Source: Chryseolinea serpens (lineage in GTDB: Bacteria > Bacteroidota > Bacteroidia > Cytophagales > Cyclobacteriaceae). Taken from it: DNA of 64,000 bases. Shown one piece after another: positions 1 through 8,411 of the stretch. Where the stretch lies: positions 1,178,001-1,242,000 of the forward strand of contig NZ_FQWQ01000002.1 of NCBI RefSeq assembly GCF_900129725.1, given 5' to 3'. The stretch's first letter is position 1. Every line of letters begins with the position of its first letter. The notes under the pieces are model-generated. The model saw nothing but the letters and a program-made list of their open reading frames with translations. It was not told the origin of the DNA and searched no databases. Both the position numbers and the translations under genes were made by a program.

Positions 1-3
1 GGA

Positions 4-45
4 TTCTGGCTCCTGGCTCCCGTATTCTGACTCCTAATTTCTCTC
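4..45. repeat. Degenerate heptanucleotide repeat, six units
   Basis: Six consecutive 7-base units of the form TTCTGGC or TCCTGGC, drifting to TCCCGTA, TTCTGAC, TCCTAAT and TTCTCTC. The register is an exact 7. The array overlaps the stop codon of the VOC gene on the minus strand. A related array with the same period lies at 51661-51716. The left edge is cut by the window start, so the full length is unknown. Confidence 0.6.
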
Positions 46-444
46 CCCCAATGAAAACCAGTTTCCCGAATCATCCTTAAACAACGCTTCGAAAGCATAA
101 AATTCTTTCGTTGGGGCTTTCGTGAATTCCACGCCGCGGGCCTTCAATTCCTCGTAGGTCGCTAAGAGATTTTTGCATTCAAAGACGCCGAAGCCGAAGG
201 TACCTTGTTTGACGAGGTCGCGCATGTGTTTGGCGGTGCCGTTTTTGAACATCATGCCTTCTTCTATGGCCATCAGGGAAATTTCCAGGTCGGGTTGTTC
301 GGGTGGGCAGACCGTGAGCCAGCGTGCGCCCGGGCCCATGGGGGCATCGGTGTGGACCTTGAAGCCGAGTTTGTTTACATAGAAATCATAAGCACTGTCC
401 TGGTTCAGGACGAAGATGCTGACGTGGTTCATTTTTGTGATCAT
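34..444 (-). CDS. VOC family (glyoxalase/bleomycin-resistance fold) protein
   Basis: A 136-residue single-domain VOC protein. It opens with a typical first strand (NHVSIFVLNQD), followed by AYDFYVNKLGFKV, and closes with the paired FKDDSGNWFSL strand. Members bind a divalent metal and small substrates, as dioxygenases, glyoxalases or antibiotic-binding proteins; the substrate cannot be read here. An AraC regulator ends 95 bases upstream on the same strand, and AraC-VOC pairs of this kind are common in Bacteroidota. The stop codon lies inside a heptanucleotide repeat array. Confidence 0.8.
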   Translation of the reverse strand: MITKMNHVSIFVLNQDSAYDFYVNKLGFKVHTDAPMGPGARWLTVCPPEQPDLEISLMAIEEGMMFKNGTAKHMRDLVKQGTFGFGVFECKNLLATYEELKARGVEFTKAPTKEFYAFEALFKDDSGNWFSLGERN

Positions 445-539
445 ATCTTTTTGCGTTTGTTGTGCTGTAAAGGTGGGCCTAAGTGGGGAAAGAGGCCCTC
501 TTGAAAATTGCTATTTTCGGACGTTGACGTCGGCTAGCG

Positions 540-995
540 TTATGGTTTGGGATGGGGCGGGGTCCAGCCTTTCTTTTCGGCAAAACAATTGGGAATGAAG
601 TGGAGCGGGTTTTGGATGAGGGCAGCGTGGCGGTCGTGTTGTTGCTGTTGATAGGCCGATGGCGTGAGGCCTGTGAATCGTTTAAATAATCCGATGAAGG
701 AGGTGATGCTATTGAAGCCTACGCGTTCGCAGGTTTCGGTCACGGTGATGTCGGTTTGCAAGAGTTGCTTTGCGTTTTCGATGCGTACGCTGGTCAGGTA
801 TTGGTGTGGCGATTTGCCGTAGGTGGTTTTGAATAACCGGATAAAATGAAATTTGGAGAACGTGGCTTCGTCGGCCATGTTGTCGATGTCGATTGCTTCG
901 GCGTAATGATCGTCGATGAAAAGCTTGGCCTGCACGAGGCGGCGATACAGGTATATTTTTGGATAGGGGTCCAGGGTGGGTGGTTTCCGTATCAT
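540..995 (-). CDS. AraC-type transcriptional regulator, short form
   Basis: A 151-residue protein made almost entirely of the two-helix-turn-helix AraC DNA-binding domain (about residues 20-118). Signature segments are FSKFHFIRLFKTTYGKSPHQY in the first HTH and VGFNSITSFIGLFKRFTG in the second. There is no cupin or other sensor domain at the N-terminus, so it may respond to expression level or a partner rather than bind a ligand. A tail of about 30 residues follows the HTH. The VOC gene at 34-444 lies directly downstream on the same strand and is the obvious target or operon partner. Confidence 0.85.
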   Translation of the reverse strand: MIRKPPTLDPYPKIYLYRRLVQAKLFIDDHYAEAIDIDNMADEATFSKFHFIRLFKTTYGKSPHQYLTSVRIENAKQLLQTDITVTETCERVGFNSITSFIGLFKRFTGLTPSAYQQQQHDRHAALIQNPLHFIPNCFAEKKGWTPPHPKP

Positions 996-1171
996 GTCTT
1001 AAAATTGTTCAATAGCGGCGACTTAAAAAAATCAAACGCACCGGTTTCCGCCCTTCACCGGTAATGTTCACCGGCATACCCCTGCCGGTGATTTATGCAC
1101 AAAATGTTATCTTCACCAGCCTGATCATGCAAAATCCTATTCTACCCTATACAACCTGAATCAGAACCCCT

Positions 1172-1864
1172 ATGAAATTACAGTCCATTGCCCTGCTTGC
1201 CTTTTTATGTTTGACATTTTCCGCCAACGCCCAAACGCGCTCACTTTTTAATGGAAAAGATTTTACCGGCTGGCACATCGACGTTCCTGCCATGGACAGT
1301 AGCGCTTCGGTGCCCTCGCCTTTCATTATTCGCCAGGGCATGTTGGTGAGTTTGGCCACGCCCGAAGGACATATCATTACGGATGCGGTCTACCAGAACT
1401 ATCGCCTGCAGGTGGAGTATCGCTTTCCCGGCAAACCCGGCAATTGCGGCGTGCTCTTGCATGCTTCCACTCCCCGATCGCTTTACAAAATGTTTCCGAA
1501 ATCCATCGAGGCCCAGATGATGCATGAAAACGCGGGCGACTTCTGGTGTATCGTCGAAGACATTACCGTGCCGGATATGGAAAAGCGCCGTGGTCCCAAA
1601 AATGACTGGGGCATAACAGAAGGGAAGGAACGCCGCATCAAGAATCTCACCGACAACTCTGAAAAGCCATTGGGTCAATGGAACACCATGGTGGTCGAGT
1701 GCCTGGGAAGCGCTATTAAAGTGTGGGTGAACGGAGACCTGGTCAACTATGGCACCAACTGCACGGCCAGCAAAGGGCAGATCGCCCTGCAGGCGGAAGG
1801 CTCCGAGGTGGAGTTTCGCAAAGTGGAGCTGACACCGATCACCAAGCTTACCAGCGAAAAATAA
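1172..1864 (+). CDS. Secreted DUF1080 (3-keto-disaccharide hydrolase family) protein
   Basis: A 230-residue protein with an N-terminal signal peptide (about residues 1-20, hydrophobic LLAFLCLTFSANA, then AQ). The LFNGKDFTGWH opening is typical of DUF1080/PF06439, a concanavalin-like jelly-roll fold. Family members include hydrolases of 3-keto-glycosides and sugar-binding proteins acting in the periplasm or outside. Later features of the fold are GNCGVLLHAS, PKSIEAQMMHENAGDFW and the closing strand near VEFRKVEL. It lies divergent to the AraC-VOC pair. A second DUF1080 gene is at 46242-46862. Confidence 0.85.
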   Translation: MKLQSIALLAFLCLTFSANAQTRSLFNGKDFTGWHIDVPAMDSSASVPSPFIIRQGMLVSLATPEGHIITDAVYQNYRLQVEYRFPGKPGNCGVLLHASTPRSLYKMFPKSIEAQMMHENAGDFWCIVEDITVPDMEKRRGPKNDWGITEGKERRIKNLTDNSEKPLGQWNTMVVECLGSAIKVWVNGDLVNYGTNCTASKGQIALQAEGSEVEFRKVELTPITKLTSEK

Positions 1865-2039
1865 AACCCGGACGGTTGCGTCTTTGACTTAGGATGGACA
1901 CTGAACCCGGCTTTTCGGGAAAGGCCTCCCCGAAAGCAGACGGCGCGTTTCTGCCTCGATTTCTTTGGGCATAGAAAACGAAAGGGCTGCAAACGGTGTT
2001 GGAATTTTCAACGATAAGACATTAAACCCAAAAAACGGT

Positions 2040-2414
2040 ATGCAACGCAGCGAAGAGATCTTCAAAGATTATTTACGCCTTCTGGACCGGCATCTCGAGG
2101 ATGTACTGGCCGGTGATGTCGAGGAAATGTTCGAACTCCGCGAGATCGCGTCGCGTCTTTTCATCCATCCTACGCACCTAAGCAATGTGATCAAAGACCT
2201 CACCGGAAAACATCCTTGTTTTTTCTACGAACACAAGATCCTGGATATTGCCAAAGAACTTTTGCAAAATCCAGACAACAGCATCAACGAAGTGGCCCGC
2301 CGGCTCACTTACGATCCTTCCAATTTTACAAAGTGGTTCAAGACGTATGCTGGCATCAGCCCGTCGCAATATCGCAAGCAACTGAAGCTTGCGGCCATCG
2401 AGGTTTTAGCATAG
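2040..2414 (+). CDS. AraC-type HTH protein (stand-alone DNA-binding domain)
   Basis: About 124 residues from the ATG at 2040. A longer in-frame start exists at 1965, but its extra 25 residues do not resemble the family. The protein is a stand-alone double-HTH AraC domain with LFIHPTHLSNVIKDLTGK in the first HTH and LTYDPSNFTKWFKTYAGISP in the second. The upstream residues (EIFKDYLRLLDRHLEDVLAG) are helical and have no sensor fold. It is convergent with the SRPBCC gene at 2421-2882. The target genes are unknown. Confidence 0.8.
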   Translation: MQRSEEIFKDYLRLLDRHLEDVLAGDVEEMFELREIASRLFIHPTHLSNVIKDLTGKHPCFFYEHKILDIAKELLQNPDNSINEVARRLTYDPSNFTKWFKTYAGISPSQYRKQLKLAAIEVLA

Positions 2415-2420
2415 TCTGAG

Positions 2421-2882
2421 TTAATAGGCGCCCTCCGTATTCACGGAAGCATCCCAGGCGTGCTGGTTTGGATAGGGATGGCCCATGCCGGTCTCCACGT
2501 ATTTTTTTAAGCTTCTCAGGAACATCGCCCAGTCGTAGTTGCATTGGTAGAACAGGCGGGTAAGGGGTGGCCATTTATCATGGTTGAACAACAACTGGCA
2601 ACCATCCTCCGCGCGTTTGATGATCTCGAACGTGATTACCGTATCGATCCACTCGGGCACCGCTTCTGTGCAGCGCCAAACTAACATTTTTGGTGGCTCA
2701 TTTTTCACCACCTCCATTTCCTTATAATAGTCGCCGAAGTAGAACCGGAGCGTACCGCCTTCCCCGGGGTCGCCGCTGACACGGGGCGTCCACCAATGTG
2801 ACAAGCCTTCCACCGTGGTCAGTGCGGAGTAGATCGACCATTCCGTTTGGTGAATCGTAAGCAGGTGTCTGATGCAGCTCAT
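2421..2882 (-). CDS. SRPBCC-family (START-like/AHSA1) protein
   Basis: A 153-residue protein with the START/Bet v 1-like pattern: an N-terminal ALTTVEGLSHWW helix-strand, GDPGEGGTLRFYFGD, a central MLVWRC strand, and a long C-terminal helix (WAMFLRSLKKYVETG). The family binds hydrophobic ligands or acts in stress responses. A specific ligand cannot be read. It ends 6 bases from the stop of the convergent AraC gene. Confidence 0.75.
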   Translation of the reverse strand: MSCIRHLLTIHQTEWSIYSALTTVEGLSHWWTPRVSGDPGEGGTLRFYFGDYYKEMEVVKNEPPKMLVWRCTEAVPEWIDTVITFEIIKRAEDGCQLLFNHDKWPPLTRLFYQCNYDWAMFLRSLKKYVETGMGHPYPNQHAWDASVNTEGAY

Positions 2883-3026
2883 GGGAACTTAATAGAGGTT
2901 GGCGATCCCCGAAAACCGTAGCCGAAGATACAAACATTTGTAGAACAACCTTCACCCGCGATTGTTCATCCGCGTGCGTGTCTGGGGATTCTAAACGCTG
3001 TCGTTCATTGAATGCAGGGTCGACCC

Positions 3027-4298
3027 CTATTCCCTACGGCTGGGCCGTATGATCATCCGCAGGGACTGGTCGCGGGTGAAGTAGGCAGCGGTCCAGTTAT
3101 AGAGGGTCTTGAGCCGGTTCCGGTAGTTGATGAGCGACAACAAGTGGATGAAAAGCCACATCGCCCAGGCAATGAAACCGCGGAAGAAGAGGCCCTTCGG
3201 AAGGTCGGCGACAGCTTTGTTCCGGCGAATGATGGCCATAGATCCTTTATCATTATAGGCAAAGGGTTTCATCGGTTTTTGTTTCAACTGCGCCACCAGG
3301 TTTTTCGCCAACAGCTTGCCTTGCTGGATGGCCACCTGCGCTAACTGCGGGTGACCTTCCGGGTAATTTTTGTCAGTCGTCTGGAAGCTCGTGTCACCAA
3401 TGGCATAGATAGCATCCAAACCTTTCACTTTATTGTGCTCGTCCACCAACAAGCGGCGGCCGCGTCCGTAGCTTTCCTTGGGCATTCCCTCAAAGACCTT
3501 CGACGTTACACCAGCAGCCCAAATGAGAATTTTGGTTTCGATCTTTTCGCCGTTGCTCAAGATCACGGTGTCGTCTACGTAGTCTTTCACCGACACATCC
3601 AGTTTTACGGTCACGCCGCTTTCTGTCAGGGTGTCGTAAGTATAGCGCTGTGACTTCTGGCTCATCGGCGAGAGCAGCGTAGGTGACGCATCTACGAGGA
3701 AAATTTTTATTTGAGCGATGTTAAGCTCAGGGTAGTCCTTGGCGAAAACATACTCTTTCATTTCGGCCAACATACCCGAGATCTCCACGCCAGTGGGGCC
3801 GCCGCCGGCAATGACGATAGATCCGAATTTCCTTCGTTCACCGGGATCGGAAATCACCGTGGCTTTCTCTGCTGCTTGCAAAAGATAATTACGCATTTCA
3901 ATGGCATCGTTCACCGTCTTCATCGGTAAGGCATGTTTCTTCACGTTCTCGAGGCCAAAAAAATTCGTCTCCGTGCCCGTGGCCAATACGAGGTAGTCAT
4001 AGCTCAAGTCGCCGCTGGAGAGGACGATCTTTTTCTCTTCGGGGACAATTTTCTGCAGTTCGCCCAATCTGAAGCTGGTGTTGCTTTTGCCTTGAAAAAG
4101 CTTTCGGAAGGGGAAGCTGATGTTCGATGTTTCCAGGAAACCCGTGGCCACCTGGTAGAGCAAAGGAGGAAAAAAATTGTAGTTGTTCTGATCGACGACG
4201 GTTACGCGAAAGTGGGGATTGTTGTAGAGTTGCTGGGCCAGGTTGATGCCGGCAAAACCGCCGCCGACCACTACAACATGCTTGCTATTTTCTTTCAT
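3027..4298 (-). CDS. NAD(P)/FAD-dependent oxidoreductase, type II NADH dehydrogenase-like
   Basis: A 423-residue flavoprotein. The FAD-binding Rossmann motif VVVVGGGFAGINLAQQL is at the N-terminus. The second dinucleotide motif is IVIAGGGPTGVEISG near residue 165, and the FAD site continues at AIYAIGDTS. The C-terminal stretch (GFIAWAMWLFIHLLSLINYR) is hydrophobic and amphipathic, as expected for peripheral membrane anchoring in NDH-2 enzymes. These oxidise NADH and pass electrons to quinone without pumping protons. The length fits the family. It is monocistronic, with pgeF divergent 354 bases away. Confidence 0.88.
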   Translation of the reverse strand: MKENSKHVVVVGGGFAGINLAQQLYNNPHFRVTVVDQNNYNFFPPLLYQVATGFLETSNISFPFRKLFQGKSNTSFRLGELQKIVPEEKKIVLSSGDLSYDYLVLATGTETNFFGLENVKKHALPMKTVNDAIEMRNYLLQAAEKATVISDPGERRKFGSIVIAGGGPTGVEISGMLAEMKEYVFAKDYPELNIAQIKIFLVDASPTLLSPMSQKSQRYTYDTLTESGVTVKLDVSVKDYVDDTVILSNGEKIETKILIWAAGVTSKVFEGMPKESYGRGRRLLVDEHNKVKGLDAIYAIGDTSFQTTDKNYPEGHPQLAQVAIQQGKLLAKNLVAQLKQKPMKPFAYNDKGSMAIIRRNKAVADLPKGLFFRGFIAWAMWLFIHLLSLINYRNRLKTLYNWTAAYFTRDQSLRMIIRPSRRE

Positions 4299-4652
4299 AT
4301 ATCACGGAATGAAGTTCATAACCTGCTGCGAAAACCGCTCCAGGCAAAATAAAAATCGGATGATGCTAAAGCGTCCATCGGTCGGGTACATTCGTTCAAT
4401 AGACCTTGCGTTAGCACCCACACTATAAACGTTTGAAGGCCAACATAAGATTTCCAAAATGCAAGAAATTCAGAGGCCAAAATCGCCTCGACAAGCACCG
4501 ATTTCCCCTCTGTATTTCCATCGTTGCCAAAGCCAAAACAAGATCAAAAATGTGCGTGTGCTTCCGAACGCTCACTCGTACGAACGCAATCGTTTCCATT
4601 TTTATGGATATATTTGAAACCAGACTTTGGATACGCTGTTTATTGAACAAGC
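4299..4652. other. Intergenic region between divergent ndh-like gene and pgeF
   Basis: No convincing gene in 354 bases. Short open frames here show no family motif or plausible start. The right end carries a good -7 element for pgeF (see 4609-4616). The left part must hold the promoter of the NDH-2-like gene, but I could not pick it out. Confidence 0.5.
4609..4616 (+). promoter_or_regulatory. Candidate Bacteroidota -7 element for pgeF
   Basis: TATATTTG matches the Bacteroidota -7 consensus TAnnTTTG exactly and would give a leader of about 30 bases before the ATG at 4653. No clear TTG was seen at the -33 position, so the call rests on the -7 box alone. Confidence 0.4.
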
Positions 4653-5426
4653 ATGAAAAGAATACAGATCGCCGATCTTCATCTATGGCAGTTTGATGAC
4701 CTTGCTGAAACGCCTGGCATAAAACATTTCGTTACCGACCGCAGCACACACGAGGCCGGTGATGAGTTCACCTTGAGCTTCTCCAGCACACCCGATAAGG
4801 AATTGGTCCGGCGCAACCGGCAGCTGTTGGCAAAGGCCATGGGTGTAGATTATGCGCGTTTGTTCTTCCCCTCGCAGGTGCATAAGACCCGGATCGTGCA
4901 GGTCACGTCACAAACACCTTTGGAGGAGCTGATGGAAACCGATGCATTGATGACCAATCAAAAAGGATTGTGCATCGCTGTGATGTCGGCGGATTGCGTT
5001 CCGATTTTGCTCTATGATAAAACACACCAGGCGGTGGCCGCCGTGCATTCGGGATGGCGCGGAACCGTGGCCCGCATTCTCGAGAAAACGTTGCAAGCCA
5101 TGCGCGACGCTTATGGCACCGAAGGAAAAGATATTGTCGCAGGCATCGGGCCCTCGGTGAGCCAGGATGCATACGAGGTAGGTGAAGAAGTCGTGCAGTC
5201 GGTGCATCATGCCTTTGGGAAGGAAAGCGGGCTGATGATCCCGCAAGCGGATGACAAGGCAAAGCTCGATCTGTGGAAGGCCAACCAAATCCAACTGCTG
5301 GAATTCGGTGTACGCGACGAAGCCATCGAGATCTCCAACCTTTGCTCCGTAAAAAACAACGCGCATTTCTTCTCGGCCCGCAAAGGGGACGCCGGGCGCT
5401 TCGCCGCAGGCATCCTCCTAACCTAG
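4653..5426 (+). CDS. pgeF: Peptidoglycan editing factor PgeF / purine nucleoside phosphorylase (multicopper laccase-fold, YfiH family)
   Basis: A 257-residue YfiH/LACC1 family protein. The three metal and catalytic residues are visible: His77 (SQVHKTR), Cys115 (MSADCVPILLYD) and His132 (AAVHSGWRGT), followed by GPSVSQDAYEV. Family members act on purine nucleosides (adenosine deaminase and phosphorylase activity). In Escherichia coli PgeF keeps serine out of the peptidoglycan stem. The length is typical. Only 3 bases separate its stop from the AraC-type regulator downstream, so the two are probably co-transcribed, though a functional link is not obvious. Confidence 0.88.
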   Translation: MKRIQIADLHLWQFDDLAETPGIKHFVTDRSTHEAGDEFTLSFSSTPDKELVRRNRQLLAKAMGVDYARLFFPSQVHKTRIVQVTSQTPLEELMETDALMTNQKGLCIAVMSADCVPILLYDKTHQAVAAVHSGWRGTVARILEKTLQAMRDAYGTEGKDIVAGIGPSVSQDAYEVGEEVVQSVHHAFGKESGLMIPQADDKAKLDLWKANQIQLLEFGVRDEAIEISNLCSVKNNAHFFSARKGDAGRFAAGILLT

Positions 5427-5429
5427 CCT

Positions 5430-6341
5430 ATGGCACCGATGGCAACGCGTTCTCCATCTCCCTCCGATCACACCCCCGTGTATTGCCTCGACACCTTTAG
5501 CAAAAAGGCGGACGACAGTCTCTTCTACATCGAAAAGCTTCAGACCCACCTGAAGCAACACGAATTCATCAGCAAGCCCCACCGCCATGACTTTTACCTG
5601 CTTTTATACGTCATCCAAGGTTCGGGCAAACACGACATCGACTTTGTTTCGTATGACCTCGGCCCGGGATCTTTTTTTGTGATGACGCCCGGCCAGGTGC
5701 ATGCCTGGAACCTGGCACCCGGAACCGATGGCTACATCGTTTTCTTTGTTCCTGAATTTTACCGGATGGGGTTGACGGAAAACAGCCTGCTGGATTTCCC
5801 CTTCTTCCATTCACTCCATCCTAATCCATTGATCCCACTGCCGCCGAATGCGGAACCCATGTTGGACCGGGTGCTTCAGGAAATGCAGGCCGAATTTCAC
5901 CGGCCTTCCCCGCCGGACTTGCGCCTCCTGCGAAGCTACCTGGACATTGTGCTCCTGAAAGTGGCCCGCCACTACGCCACCGGTGTAGCTGGGCAGGCTG
6001 CACAAGGCACGACCTTCAAGCTTCGAAAGCTGGAGGAGTTGATCGACCAGCATTACGCCACCCTAAAGCAACCCTCCGAATATGCCGAACGCATGCACCT
6101 CTCCGCATCTTATCTCAATAACATCTGCAAAAAAAACCTAAACAAGACCCTGAGCGACCTTATCCACGAACGCGTGGTCCTGGAAGCAAAACGGTATTTT
6201 GCTTATTCCGATCTCACCATCAACGAGGTGGCGCATGCCCTGAATTTCACGGAAACGTCCTATTTCATACGGTTCTTCAAAAAACAGACGGGTCTGACGC
6301 CCGAACAGTTTAAAGAATCCATGATCCGTGCTATAGAATAG
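5430..6341 (+). CDS. AraC family regulator with N-terminal cupin domain
   Basis: 303 residues. The N-terminal half is an AraC-type cupin ligand-binding domain, with HRHDFYLLLYVIQGSGKHDIDF and GPGSFFVMTPGQVHAW (about residues 48-95). The C-terminal half is the double HTH: YAERMHLSASYLNNICKKNL and HALNFTETSYFIRFFKKQTG (about residues 215-290). It probably senses a small ligand. It follows pgeF with a 3-base gap. A start three codons later (ATG at 5439) is equally possible. Confidence 0.88.
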   Translation: MAPMATRSPSPSDHTPVYCLDTFSKKADDSLFYIEKLQTHLKQHEFISKPHRHDFYLLLYVIQGSGKHDIDFVSYDLGPGSFFVMTPGQVHAWNLAPGTDGYIVFFVPEFYRMGLTENSLLDFPFFHSLHPNPLIPLPPNAEPMLDRVLQEMQAEFHRPSPPDLRLLRSYLDIVLLKVARHYATGVAGQAAQGTTFKLRKLEELIDQHYATLKQPSEYAERMHLSASYLNNICKKNLNKTLSDLIHERVVLEAKRYFAYSDLTINEVAHALNFTETSYFIRFFKKQTGLTPEQFKESMIRAIE

Positions 6342-6405
6342 CTAAACCGTCCTGTACCACCGGGGTTCCGGATGCGTTTATTTGAATAGCTAAACAAAAA
6401 ACGCC

Positions 6406-6819
6406 ATGGACCTCAGCCGTTCCACTTCCTACAGCATACTGGCCATCCGATGCCCGCGTTGCCACCAGGGCAAGATGTTTCCCAGCGAAACCCTCTATCA
6501 TCCCACCAAATTCACCATCATGAACAAGACGTGTGCTTGCTGCGGGCAGTCGTTTGAGCCCGAGCCTGGATATTACTACGGCGCCATGTTCGTGAGCTAT
6601 GCCATCAACACCGCCCTTTTTGTTGCCGTGTGGGTAGCGCTTTCGGTTTTGGTGAGCGAGATCACCACCACCCTCATGGTTGTCACCTTGTTGGCCGTGG
6701 TGCTCGGATTCCTGCCCATCACTTTCCGGTTATCACGTGTGTTGTGGATCAACATCTTTGTTCACTTCGAAGGGCTATGCGACGAGATTCCCCGCCGCAG
6801 TGAACAAAAGAGTTTATAA
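6406..6819 (+). CDS. DUF983 family zinc-ribbon membrane protein
   Basis: 137 residues. An N-terminal pair of CxxC motifs (CPRCHQGKMF and CACCGQSFEPEPG) forms a likely zinc ribbon, then comes the family-typical YYYGAMFVSY. Two or three membrane segments follow (about residues 60-85 and 90-112). The molecular role of DUF983 is unknown. Its stop overlaps that of the convergent SDR gene by 6 bases. Confidence 0.85.
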   Translation: MDLSRSTSYSILAIRCPRCHQGKMFPSETLYHPTKFTIMNKTCACCGQSFEPEPGYYYGAMFVSYAINTALFVAVWVALSVLVSEITTTLMVVTLLAVVLGFLPITFRLSRVLWINIFVHFEGLCDEIPRRSEQKSL

Positions 6820-7578
6820 GAACATCCCTCCCGAAGCTTCGATCCGTTGGGCGTTGATCCAGCGCGCTTCTTCCGTACAAAGGAACGCTACCACGCCACC
6901 AATGTCGTCGGGCACGCCGGTTCTTCCCAGGGCCGTGTTGCCTTCGATGTGCTTTATGACCTGGGGTGCATGTTCAAAGGTGGCTTTCGTGAAATCCGTT
7001 TGAATGATGCCCGGCGCAACAACATTGGCGGTGATGCCCCGCGATCCTACTTCTTTTGCCAGGTAACGGGTAAACACTTCCACCCCACCCTTCATGGAAG
7101 CATAGGCAGCATAACCCGGTGTGGTGAAACGCGCCAAGCCGGTGGAAAGGTTTATGATACGACCGTTGTCGTTGAGGTGAGGCAAGGCCTTTTGTGTGAG
7201 AAAAAAAACGCCCTTGAGGTGGATGTTCATCAGTTCGTCAAACATTTCTTCTTCCGTTGCCGCGATCGAGGCGTGAATGCCGATGCCGGCATTGTTGATG
7301 AGAAAGTCAAACTTCTCGGCGCCAAAGCTTTCCTCGAGTTGAGCGGACACGCGTTTAAAAAAATCATCGAAGGTCTTGCTGTCGCTCACATTCAATTGGA
7401 GCTCCGCACTTTTTCTTCCGCGGGCTCTGACTTCGGCCACCACGCTTTCGGCTTCCTGTTTATTGCTGTTGTAGGTGATGAGCACGTCGTTTCCCGTTTC
7501 GGCTAGTTTCAAAGCCATGTTCTTTCCCAATCCGCGGCTGCCGCCGGTGATCAGGGCGATCTTGTTTTTAGATTCCAT
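6814..7578 (-). CDS. Short-chain dehydrogenase/reductase
   Basis: A 254-residue classical SDR. The NAD(P) motif TGGSRGLG is near residue 11, NNAG is near residue 95, the catalytic Tyr and Lys are in YASMKGG, and VAPGIIQTDF follows. The substrate cannot be assigned. The VLITYNSNKQEAE region after the Rossmann motif resembles NADP-preferring members. It ends overlapping the DUF983 gene tail to tail. Confidence 0.87.
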   Translation of the reverse strand: MESKNKIALITGGSRGLGKNMALKLAETGNDVLITYNSNKQEAESVVAEVRARGRKSAELQLNVSDSKTFDDFFKRVSAQLEESFGAEKFDFLINNAGIGIHASIAATEEEMFDELMNIHLKGVFFLTQKALPHLNDNGRIINLSTGLARFTTPGYAAYASMKGGVEVFTRYLAKEVGSRGITANVVAPGIIQTDFTKATFEHAPQVIKHIEGNTALGRTGVPDDIGGVVAFLCTEEARWINAQRIEASGGMFL

Positions 7579-7711
7579 AAGTGATTCAATTTTATTGTGC
7601 TACAAAATTGTCCTATTCCGACCGCCTCAGAATGGTGACAGCTTCAGTAAAAAATGGTGACCATTTCAGTATTTTCCGTCCGCTTTGCTTTTTTTCTTCT
7701 TTTTGAACCCC

Positions 7712-8092
7712 TCATTGGGATCTGCAACTCCTCGCAAAGAAACCGATACCTTCCTCCGTAATCGCGATTTTGTAGATCACTCCCGTATAGTCCAGCTTCT
7801 TCCAATCGTCTACATACCCCATGATCAATTCAACGTTGACCTCAAAATTGTCCAGGGCCGTTTCTTCGCCCGCGAAATTATTGCCTTCGAAGATCCGGAC
7901 GTAATTCGCCGTGAGTAGAAAACTGAGTGAGCCGATCAAAGCATTCACCAGTTGATCTTCGTTCGTTCCCAGGATCGTTTTCTTCAGCATTGACAAGATC
8001 TCCATGATCGACAGCGAGTGACCTTGTACTGCGTCGAGCACAAGGCAGTGCATCTCTTTTTGTTCCATACATTTTGTTTTTAGATAGTCCAT
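7712..8092 (-). CDS. Hypothetical protein
   Basis: 126 residues with no recognisable motif. It is mixed helix and strand, with no signal peptide and no clear membrane segment; the LVNALIGSLSFLLTANYV stretch looks like a buried helix. The acidic C-terminal half ends in YTGVIYKIAITEEGIGFF, which resembles the terminal hairpin of a winged-helix-like fold. An alternative start is the Met at residue 9. Codon use resembles that of its neighbours, so I accept it as a gene. Function unknown. Confidence 0.55.
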   Translation of the reverse strand: MDYLKTKCMEQKEMHCLVLDAVQGHSLSIMEILSMLKKTILGTNEDQLVNALIGSLSFLLTANYVRIFEGNNFAGEETALDNFEVNVELIMGYVDDWKKLDYTGVIYKIAITEEGIGFFARSCRSQ

Positions 8093-8411
8093 CGATGAGC
8101 CTTCCTACAGGCATCGTCGATTGACTGGCAGGCGTGTTCTTGAGGAACGGGTCGAGGCGAGTTCACGAGGGTGCTGTTCAAATCTAGAGAGAAAATTCCG
8201 AACAATGAAGGCCCGATTTATTGCCAGCAGGCCTTTACCTCAGGAGGTAGCTAAGAGGCTTTGCCACGCCGTGTGTAGACAAAACTCCGCATTTCTTCAG
8301 GGCGCACCCTTTGGCATGAATTTTCTGCGACCTTATCAAAAATCAATCCCGTTCCGCCGAGTTGATCGCCTGCCTGACATTCGCGTGTCAGCAACATCTG
8401 AACAGAATTTT
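8093..8411. other. Intergenic region upstream of the DUF748-like gene
   Basis: The downstream reading frame stays open across this stretch, but the residues it would encode are basic and low in family character. The ATG at 8412 is followed at once by a membrane segment, so I leave the region non-coding. It contains a short palindrome, TACCTC-AG-GAGGTA, at 8236-8249. No clear promoter was seen. Confidence 0.4.

Noticed and set aside
4433-4696. Small ORFs in the intergenic region before pgeF
   Set aside because: They overlap the pgeF start and promoter and have no motif or plausible initiation site.
6847-7506. 219-codon open frame on the plus strand
   Set aside because: Antisense to the SDR gene, which keeps all catalytic motifs.
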